A stretch of 64,000 bases of DNA from Apoda limacodes (Eukaryota > Arthropoda > Insecta > Lepidoptera > Limacodidae), in the NCBI GenBank assembly GCA_946406115.1, contig OX291557.1, positions 1,086,501 to 1,150,500 on the forward strand, written 5' to 3'. The translations under genes were made by a program, and so were the position numbers. The notes under the pieces are model-generated. The model saw only the letters and a program-made list of their open reading frames with translations. It made no database searches and was not told the origin of the DNA. This document shows positions 56,380 to 64,000 of this stretch, piece by piece. How positions within the stretch are numbered: position 1 is the first letter of the stretch; every line of letters begins with the position of its first letter.

Positions 56380-56765
56380 ATGCCATAAATTAGTGGTTGT
56401 CAAGCGTACGAATATTTGTGTCTTTTTGTAAAATTTTATTGTATATTGTCGGAGCGAGATTTTCATATTGCTTGCGAGCAAATTCAGTTTTAGTATTTGG
56501 AACCGGGCATCGTTTTATACGTTTGGAGGTATTTTTTAAAGTGGGTACAGTTACTCTATGATATTTACACAGAGTTTGTATGATATATAACTTGCGTACA
56601 GACAAAACTTCTGCCTCTTTGTAGAGTGACACAGTGGGATGACGGAATGGTAAACCCAATAATACCTTAAGAACCGCTCTTTGAGCTCTTTCAATTTCTA
56701 TAGTATAAGATTTTGCAGCTCCACCCCATGAAGTAACACAATATGTAAAAATACACTGGTCTTAT
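56380..56765 (-). pseudogene. LINE C-terminal fragment
   Basis: The minus strand reads QCIFTYCVTSWGGAAKSYTI, EIERAQRAVLKVLLGLPFRH, PTVSLYKEAEVLSVRKLYII and later ARKQYENLAPTIYNKILQ. This is the C-terminal region of a jockey/CR1-like LINE protein. It is 5'-truncated and stops in a decayed 3' end. Confidence 0.8.
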
Positions 56766-57051
56766 TTATTAGGTTTTAGGTTTGAGGTAATCCGATCCGC
56801 CAGCGCCCCGCGCCGTACTGACATATTGTGACATATTGTGTACAAATAACAACTAACTGTTACGATTCAAAGCTGATAACTGTTTAAAGTTCGGACGTTT
56901 GTAGATAGACAGCGTGGGTTTCCCGTAGCCACGCTTTACTTACGCAACCCTAAAAGGGAAAATAAAGTCACATAGACTTCAAAACGAGTAACAAATACAC
57001 CTCTGATGGAACACTGAGCTAAGTGTTTTCTTTTTCTTGAAGTGGAACGCC
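56766..57051. other. Spacer
   Basis: No feature was recognised. Confidence 0.4.
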
Positions 57052-57201
57052 AAAAGTTTGCAGCAAAGATAGGAGACAATTAAAAGTTTGCAGCAAAGAT
57101 AGGAGACAATTAAAAGTTTGCAGCAAAGATAGGAGACAATTAAAAGTTTGCAGCAAAGATAGGAGACAATTAAAAGTTTGCAGCAAAGATAGGAGACAAT
57201 T
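57052..57201 (+). repeat. Tandem repeat, 30 bp x 5
   Basis: Five identical units AAAAGTTTGCAGCAAAGATA GGAGACAATT start at 57052, 57082, 57112, 57142 and 57172. Confidence 0.98.
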
Positions 57202-57309
57202 AATTAATTATTCTTTAAAGAGAAGAGGTAGCTTGGCCCAATGTTCTATAATCTTTAGGAGATTAATATTTATTTATTTAGTGTGGTTATGAAGTCAGTA
57301 TATTTTTTT

Positions 57310-57925
57310 TAATTTTTTTGGGTTCCGTACTCAAAAAGAAAAATGGAACCCTTATAGGATAACTTTGTGTTCTCCGTCTGTCTGTCTGTCTGTCTGTCAA
57401 GACTCTTTTTATCAGTAACGCGTGAAGGTATCAAGTTGAAATTAATATCAAATACTAAGGTCTACGGTCCCTTGAAGCTGTAAAAACATCAGGCTTTTAA
57501 GTCAAATCATTAAAAAACTTGGGCGGAAAACGGCCATTTTTGTCGCATATTTTGGCATTCACAAACAAGTCAAAACCTATGGGGTACTTCCCGTTGTCCT
57601 AGAATCATGAAATTGACATGAAGTAAGGTTAAGGCAATTACAGATATAGGGAAAATTCCGAAATATGTAATTTGTAGTTATAACACATTTAAAAAAAAGT
57701 TAGTCCGTCTATCTGTCAAGATCCTTCTGCTTAAGAACGCGTGGAGTTATCAAGTTGAAATTAATAACAAATTCTAATATACTCTAAGAGGTCTCGTGAC
57801 ACAAATAAATGAAAACCTATGAGGTACTTCTGTTGACTTAGGAAACTTGATCTCATGGATGGAAAAGCTATCTATATATAATAAGTTTGTACGGAACCCA
57901 GACTCGCCTTTGGCCGGTTTTAATT
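57310..57925 (-). repeat. CCGGCCAAG...GGTTCCGTAC interspersed repeat, long copy
   Basis: On the minus strand it begins AAAACCGGCCAAAGGCGAGT CTGGGTTCCGTAC and ends in repeated GACAGACAGACAGACGGAG followed by GGGTTCCATTTTTC and TGAGTACGGAACCC. At about 615 bp it is the longest copy of this class in the window. Confidence 0.7.
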
Positions 57926-58739
57926 TTCAGTATGTGCATTAATTTAAATGGGATCACCATTCTTTCATTAAAGCTTTTTTATCTTGATATTTTTAAATGT
58001 CTGCAGATTAAAGATATAGGGTCAATATTTTAAAATATTGTGATTAAGAAAATGTAATGATTAATTTTGTGAAAGCAGACGCTATACTATTTGGCTTAGC
58101 AAACTGGTGAGAGACACGTTAAATATGTAAAGGAGATAAAAAGTTTAACTCAAAATTCCTAACTACATCACTTAACGTAACGTTACGCAGGGACAAGCAA
58201 AGCAAAGCGATGTCGGCAAGAATTATTGAGGTCGTGCTGGTCAAAAGATCGATTGAGATACGGATTGGCAGCGAGTATCTGAGTATCTTAGGCTGTTTGC
58301 AGCTTGTAAGCCACCAAGCTCGATACTGAACATTTAAATTTAGCTAATTCCGTAAGCGACAGTAATTGCGGCGACCTGAACTCGAAGCACACGGCCTAGA
58401 ACTCCACAGTCATAGACCTGAATAGACAATGTCTCTTTCTCAGGCCATCGGAACCGATACACTTAATCAAAAATGGTATCAGTGATATTGGACATAGTGG
58501 TATAATGTGGTCTTCGCACAAAGATATCACGTAATCTTCGCTAAATTTATCAGGCCATCGGGATAAAGCCTAAATTATCTGAATCTATCGAACCGTTTCC
58601 GAGAAATCGGGAAAATTTGAAAGTCCCTTAAAATACAATCTTAGGGCCCTAAATTGAACTAAGATACTCTAATATTACAATTTTCTTCAAAATGGAATAT
58701 CCAGTCGATAGGGGTCTAGTCAGTATAGTCTAGTCGAGT
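57926..58739. other. Spacer
   Basis: The phrase CAGGCCATCGG occurs at 58440 and 58550, with loosely similar flanks. No gene was seen. Confidence 0.35.
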
Positions 58740-59000
58740 ACAGACGATGGTGGCCTAGAGGTTTCAGTGACTGCCACGCGTTCTAAGGGTCGAAGGACTG
58801 GTCCCCAGCGTGTAATAAGTCTTTTTCTTAATTTATCAAGTACATTAAATATTCATTTCTATATATATATATATATAGTTTTTTATGAAGGGAAACACCG
58901 TAAGGAAACCTGCACACTACAAACAGACGAATGTTAAGTCCACAATCCGCACTATGGCCCAAAGGATAGGCCGTGTCCCAACAGTACTCACTGGGCGTTT
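58740..59000 (+). repeat. Probable tRNA-derived SINE
   Basis: A degenerate tRNA-like head (GGTGGCCTAGAGGTTTCAGT then GACTGCCACGCG and GGGTCGAAGGACTGGTCCCC) is followed by a body with CACCGTAAGGAAACCTGCAC, GTCCACAATCCGCACTATGG and CCGTGTCCCAACAGTACTCA. The body matches the repeats at 48975 and 52420. Confidence 0.55.
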
Positions 59001-59014
59001 TCACACTGTCAGTC

Positions 59015-59135
59015 AAATCAAATCGAACAATATTTATTCATATACGTTACTAAAAAAACTTTTGAATCGCCAATACAATGTAAACAATTTTAATTTCTGC
59101 CAAAAAGAGCTGGCAAGAAGTCGTATTTGAAATAT
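59015..59135 (-). repeat. LINE 3' tail fragment
   Basis: The minus strand reads TTGCCAGCTCTTTTTGGCAG, GCGATTCAAAAGTTTTTTTA and the end GTTCGATTTGATTTGAC. It is related to 28250-28375. Confidence 0.6.
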
Positions 59136-59246
59136 TAAAGTGAAGTTCATTCGAGATTGTGGGACAAACTTAACTTTGCGGTAAGACAACTGTTGTCCCA
59201 ATACATCGGCATAGGTCGCCGTCAGTTTACCCACTGCAAATAAGTT

Positions 59247-61428
59247 TATAATAAAAAAGGTAATTCTTTACTTTCCAAGAACAAATGATTTTTACGTAAT
59301 GAAAATTTCTATTGATAGAATACAACATTTATATACAAAGATGAAATTCAGAAACTCTCGGAGGACACTAGTTTTTCCGGAAAATAAATCAATTCATTTC
59401 ATACAAATCAGCCATTACATTACACAACAATAAATATCTACAAACAATAAGTTTTTTTTAATAGCAATAAAGGCCGTCGAACTGCCAGAAACAAATTGTT
59501 CTAATTTAGAATTGTTTGGCAGGAGTAGGGTTTATTGATCTGAGTAACACAGGTACAATCTGTTTCTGGCGTTCGCCGACCGCTACCGCGGCACGCTCCG
59601 CTCGGCTTCGCGCGCTAACTTTCAAGTGCTCCGCTTGGTTTAGCGCGCTAGTTTTCATGTTCCAAAGTGGGTCGCCGTGACTACACTAAATAAGTACAAA
59701 TTGGTTCTAGCGCTCGCCGGACGATTTCATGTTAGTGCAGTCATTGAAGCATTATTGGTCCGAATTTTTTTACTGTGAACCGATTTGCATGAAATTTTGG
59801 AATTAGGCTCATCTTACCCTTAACTTCAAAAGTGAAAATGATCTGAACTCTGCACCCACGCTGGGGGAGGTTGCCACTCCTTCTCGGTGGTGTAAATTTT
59901 TTTCTTCAAAATAAACTCAGATATCGATAGACCTAATTTTAAGAAAAAAATGTTCTATAAAGTTTTTCAAAAAACCCAATACTTTTCAAGTTATTGGCAA
60001 TTGAAAATTCGGAATTTTTTCACGTTTTTCATCGGTTTTTTTGCAAATATCTCCAAAAATATGTATTTTAACGAAAAATTTTTAATGAACAAAATTGTAG
60101 CAGGGAAGAAACAAATCGGTTTTTTATAAAGTGTTCTAAGTGCAATATTAAGCTAGATATGAATGATCAAAGCCGTTTTTTATTTTGTCTGAAATTTAAT
60201 CGATTTATTCAATGCCATCTAGCGGCGAGCGGATACATTTTATGCATTCTAATGAAATAGGGTTTTGTGGTGCTTGAAATAAGCTTTCAAATGAGCTGTT
60301 AAAAGTCTTTTGCACGTTAAATGAGTGAGCTGTAATGCAAATAAGAGGAACATCTAATGGTTTTTTCTTTTAAATCAATGGGTTTCATAAGTGCCATTTC
60401 CACCAAAATTAAAATTATCGTATTCCCTCTAGAATTAACTTTAATATAAAGAGTTTGATGGATTTTAGCAGTTTGGCTGCTTTAGGACACATATTTTTCA
60501 AAAAAATCACGATTTAAACAAAAAAAATAAATCAAATTTTTACAAAAACCACCTTTTTTCATAATATCTCAAAAATAAAAAAAGATACGTATAAAAGTAT
60601 AGTAATAAAAAATGTAGGTCTTTTTCTGACAAAAAAAATGTTTTTCTTTTTTTTTTTCTGTCACACAAAAATTTACGGAGATATGATTGTTTAAAGAGCG
60701 CGCGGCAGCGCAATCACAGCCTCCCTTGAACAGTTTCTTATCAAGGGGTTGTTTTTAAGGATCGAAAGGGGGTAAAAAATTTGATTATTAAAATAGAGAA
60801 CATAAAATATTATTTACTCTATACTTAAATCTTTTTATGTCATACCAAAGTATTTTTTTGTGTTTTTTTCAATTTAGGGGTTATTTACAAGGGTTGTAAG
60901 GTTTTCAAGGTATTGAAAATGATTTTATTATGAGGTAATTGTGTTATAAAACACTTAAGAATTTCCCCCCTTAATATTAAACACGTTTCCTAGCGATAAA
61001 ATGGCTCAGTGTTAATTTTTCCATTAAGGGGTTGTTTACACCCCTTAAAAATAATAGGCGGAGCTCAGATCATTTTCATTTTTGAAGTTAAGGGTAAGAT
61101 GAGCCTGTCACAGTAAAAAATTCGGAGGTAAGACCCTATTTTTCGCTCCAATGACTGCACTATGCGCTCCGCTTGGCTTCGCGCGCTTGTTTTCATGTTT
61201 CAAAGTGGGTCGCCGTGACTACACTAAATAAGTAGAAAAAGTTTTGTATTTTTAAATGTTGGTGTGTAATGGCGGATTTTGTATGAAATCAATTTAGTTT
61301 TTTTCGTGAAAATCTAGTGTCCTCCGAGAGTTTTTGAATTTTATCTGTGTATATAAATGTGGTGTTCTATCAGTTAAAACCATCGTTACGTAAAAAACAT
61401 TTGTTCTTGAAAAGTAAAGAATAATCCA
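59247..61428. mobile_element. Long-TIR element (Mutator-like by structure), about 2.2 kb
   Basis: The terminal inverted repeats span about 59260-59410 and 61260-61425. The left end reads AATTCTTTACTTTCCAAGAA CAAATG and later ACTCTCGGAGGACACTAG; the right end mirrors both. CAAATAAGTT occurs directly outside each end (about 59237 and 61430), a candidate 9-10 bp target duplication. TIRs of about 160 bp plus a 9-10 bp duplication suggest a non-autonomous Mutator-like element, but no transposase is present. The inner flanks share GGGTCGCCGTGACTACACTA in the same orientation, probably reflecting an earlier duplication or the nested insertion at 59735-61160. Confidence 0.65.
59735..61160. mobile_element. 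Second TIR element nested in the first, TA-flanked
   Basis: The left end GTGCAGTCATTGAAGCATTA is mirrored at the right end by CAATGACTGCAC. Further in, GGCTCATCTTACCCTTAACT TCAAAAGTGAAAATGATCTG is mirrored at about 61050-61100. TA flanks both ends (59733-59734 and 61161-61162). The TIRs are about 100 bp. The 1.4-kb interior has A/T-rich non-coding sequence and no transposase, so it is a non-autonomous element, possibly Tc1/mariner-related given the TA. Confidence 0.7.
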
Positions 61429-61534
61429 TTCAAATAAGTTACAAGACAACTCATACGGCATATTTATTTGTACAGAACCAATGTGCTTAACACACAATTC
61501 GCGCTTTACACTCAAATATGTCACAAGACATTTC

Positions 61535-62690
61535 TTGACCCATTGTATATTTTTGAGCAATATCCAACCTATATTTCACAATAATGTAATAAGCTATATT
61601 AAACGTAATATATTAATATGCCACTACTACTATGGAACTGGCTCTCTATCCTATCACATGTCTCTAACTCCTCTAACTTACGACTATTTTTTTTTACACA
61701 ACCTAACTGAACCGAACATAATAAATAAAGATTGTTTATTTATTTTCCTATACAATCACCTATTGACACGTCAACACATAGATATAAAATGGCGAAAATG
61801 ATCTTATAATAAAATATATTATAAACTGTCAAAAAACTAAAAGTAAAAAACAACTCTGATTGTTGCGGAGAATCGGGCGTCAGGACGATCCCACCTTATC
61901 TGGGTGGAACCTCCAATTGTTTCCGCAAATCGGAGGCGGAGATAGGTGTTGGTGGTAGCTGTAGCGGTCCTCGGGATGTGTCGGGATGATGGCGCGTCGG
62001 CGGTGACTTCGGTAAATAGGTCCAAATGGATGCTAACACACAAGTAAATAATAACAGCGGGTTGCGTAGTGGTATTTATTCTTCGGATTGACGATTATAG
62101 TTTAACAATTAAGTATTGTATATATTATAACACGCGCGTTGTTGCGGTGCGTCTTCGGCGAGCGGGGCCGGGGCTTGGTACAACCATCTTTCGATGCAGC
62201 GGGCAGCTTGCAAGGCGCTGGTTGCCTTGGGTACCTTTTCATCGAAGGTGTCGTGTCGGTATGGTCACGTAGTCTTGTACACTGGGTCCCGTAGAATTAT
62301 GTCAGTTATAACATACGGTCGGTAGTCGGGTGTAGGGAATTTTTTTATTTATATATAAAGTATATGCGAGCAAATTCGAGGGGCGAATTTTAGCGAACAC
62401 TGATAATAATTCATCCTCTACCAGTGTAACTCACTCTGTAACAACTAGCTACAATACGTTAGGTAAAACAAAAAATGCACTGAACTTCTATATGCAAATG
62501 TCCGCGGTCTAGTTAAAAAGGGAAAAATCGATGAATTGATTGAATAATGTCATTTTAATTTTAATTCATTAGGATAGAGAGCCAGTTCCATAGTAGTAGT
62601 GGCATATTAATATATTACGTTTAATATAGCTTATTACATTATTGAGAAATATAGGTAGGATATTGCTCAAAAATATACCATGGGTCCTTT
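61535..62690. mobile_element. Inverted-repeat element with an LTR inside
   Basis: About 125 bases at 61535-61660 are mirrored at 62566-62690. The shared part includes GTATATTTTTGAGCAATATC, AATAATGTAATAAGCTATAT TAAACG and ATGCCACTACTACTATGGAA. Identity is high. The arms may be terminal repeats of one element or two opposed copies of a MITE. The right arm truncates the BEL/Pao pol gene just after its TTTGAG. Confidence 0.6.
61918..62313 (-). repeat. Probable LTR with adjoining primer-binding site
   Basis: On the minus strand the 396-bp segment starts TGTTATAACTGACATAATTC and ends GCGGAAACA, fitting the TG...CA rule. It contains AATAAA (plus-strand TTTATT near 62074-62079). After two bases, TGGAGGTTCCACCCAGAT follows; TGG plus a GTTC-like stretch is what a tRNA 3' end would pair with. 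No second LTR was found. The presence of a primer site argues for a 5' LTR whose internal region is lost. Confidence 0.5.
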
Positions 62691-63962
62691 ACTCAAATGT
62701 CAATGTGCTATTTCCAATCACACGTTTGAGGTGATATTTCGTGGACTTGAATCCAGCCTTCCACAATCCTCCGAAATTTGGAGAATGGGGTGGAATAAAA
62801 TGCCACTGGGTCCCGTCTAGTGCCAATTTATCGGCAATTTTTATGAGATATTTGATCGCTCCCGCGAAAACAAATTCTTTAATTCGCGGGCAGCTCCTTC
62901 AAAATTAGTCCCGTTGTCGCTCCAGATTTGTGCGACGTGACCACGACGAGCAACAAAGCGCTTATAGGCGTCCAAAAACCCTTGAGTAGTCATGCTACTG
63001 ACTACTTCTAAGTGAATTGCTCGTGTCGCCATGCAGATGAATAAGCAGATGTAGCCTTTATAAGAGTGATGTCCTCTACCCTTAGATGTACTAAGGTTTA
63101 TGGGCCCAGCGTAATCTACTGCACTGTTCAGAAATGGTCGACAGACAGATCCTCTAACTGATGGTAACCGTCCCATAAGCTGTTGTCTGGTACGTGCAGC
63201 ATGACGAATACAAAATACACACCTCCGGAAATGGTATTTAACTAAGTCTTTGGCACCCAATATCCAGTATTTTGATCTCATATAGTTAAGCATGAGCTGT
63301 GGGCCACCATGTAAGGTTTTGACGTGAGCATCTGATACTACCAAGTTTGCCAAATTACATTTTCTAGGAAGAATAATTGGATGTTTGCAATCTTCGCTCA
63401 CCTGGGCATGTTGCAATCTTCCTCCTACTCTCATAATACCTTCATTGTCCAAATAGGGATTTAGGTAAGTGAGTGAGCTCTTTTTTCCAACTACCTTGGT
63501 TGATTTTAAGTCCTTTATTTCTGCGTTAAAGCCTTGATTTTTACTAAACAGTGTGCAAATTTTTAATGCCTCTTGAAGTTCAGTACTAGTGATCCATGGA
63601 GTAACAATTTCTTTCCGAACGTGTTTGATGAACCTTTTGCACAATGTAATCACCCGTAAGGATTTGCTTAAAGTAGAAAACCTTGCAAGGATTGACTCCA
63701 TATTATCAGTTTGATCATCCCTTTCTATGGTGTTCATAAAGTTAACCTTATTATTTTTTCTCTTCTAAGTGTATTGTTTCTACTGTCGGTCTAAAGGACC
63801 TACCAGCAAGTCATCGTTCAGAGATACTCCATTGAAACCCGGACAAGATCCATCAAAAACGACGCGAACCTTTGCAATGGATTTATCCTCCCGAATCACT
63901 GCATGATGCGGTAAGTACACCACCTCCGATTTGTCTCTGTCTTCCTTGGAAACAGTTACCAT
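62691..63962 (-). pseudogene. BEL/Pao retrotransposon pol fragment (RT start fused to integrase)
   Basis: The minus strand enters from the window edge with the start of a BEL/Pao reverse transcriptase (VVYLPHHAVIREDKSIAKVR, VVFDGSCPGFNGVSLNDDLL). After VGPLDRQ and a stop it jumps to the region before the integrase; the rest of the RT and the RNase H are deleted. The integrase keeps the zinc-binding part (DAHVKTLHGG and CVFCIRH), the first Asp in SAVDYAGPINL and the second in IWSDNGTNFEG. A frameshift near 62870 follows, and in the GGLW(E)AG motif the catalytic Glu codon reads Lys (GGLWKAGFKS). It then stops at 62691 where an inverted-repeat arm begins. Confidence 0.88.
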
Positions 63963-64000
63963 GTGACCAAGTTCTATGTACTCATCAATGACCTCAGCGT

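Noticed and set aside
54600..64000. First coding exon of CPSF30 (N-terminus ending GMDK)
   Set aside because: I searched by eye for a short exon ending in a codon start for Lys with a GT donor and found no convincing candidate.

Overview
This is eukaryotic nuclear DNA, most likely from a moth or butterfly. It is AT-rich. The host genes are split by GT-AG introns, and almost everything else is the debris of transposable elements of types common in Lepidoptera: RTE and jockey/CR1-like LINEs, BEL/Pao, piggyBac, mariner, hAT, a Ginger-like integrase element, MITEs, and the abundant interspersed repeat that starts CCGGCCAAGTGCGAGTCGG and ends in GGGTACGGAACCC. There is no bacterial gene organisation, operon, CRISPR array or convincing RNA gene. 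The Lepidoptera assignment is an inference from repeat types.

Two conserved host genes are clear, both on the minus strand. SNU13 (15.5K/hoi-polloi, an L7Ae-family U4 snRNA and box C/D snoRNP protein) lies at 27078-27627 as two coding exons. CPSF30 (clipper/CPSF4, the zinc-finger subunit of the polyadenylation factor CPSF) has three exons at 54589-54313, 50389-50149 and 48770-48504. Its first coding exon was not found and probably lies beyond the right edge. A THAP zinc-finger gene (29775-28531) keeps its zinc ligands and an intron but has an in-frame stop, so it looks like a pseudogene. An unrecognised, frameshifted coding-like region with 62-residue repeats lies at 2480-4008, and part of it is copied at 4690-5222.

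Layout. 0-5 kb: non-coding, a G-quadruplex-like tract, then the unrecognised repeat-bearing gene. 5.9-9.1 kb: a LINE ('LINE-A' copy 1, minus). 9.1-10.5 kb: a degenerate tandem array with a period near 145 bp. 11.1-12.5 kb: a pseudogene of a multicopy insect protein, split by an interspersed repeat. 12.7-16.1 kb: minisatellites and LINE tails. 18.8-25.7 kb: fragments of RTE and jockey/CR1-like LINEs inserted into each other. 27-30 kb: SNU13 and the THAP pseudogene. 31.2-38 kb: a nest in which an old LINE was split by a piggyBac element (TTAA duplicated) and by a hAT element, and the hAT element was itself split by LINE-A copy 2. 38-42 kb: two copies of an unknown coding-like segment, a mariner fossil and a MITE. 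43-46 kb: a Ginger-like integrase pseudogene. 46-48 kb: minisatellites and a DDE transposase fossil. 48.4-54.6 kb: CPSF30, with a 27-copy 34-bp array starting six bases inside an intron. 54.9-59 kb: minisatellites and SINE/LINE remnants. 59.2-61.4 kb: a long-terminal-inverted-repeat element holding a second one. 61.5-64 kb: an inverted-repeat element with an LTR inside it and a decayed BEL/Pao pol gene.

No cooperating gene system was found. The most interesting signals are the intronic array seeded by a LINE tail, the dense cluster of minisatellites around CPSF30, the Ginger-like element with an intron-separated cysteine-rich tail, the nested insertions with readable target sites, and the unidentified repeat-bearing coding remnants.
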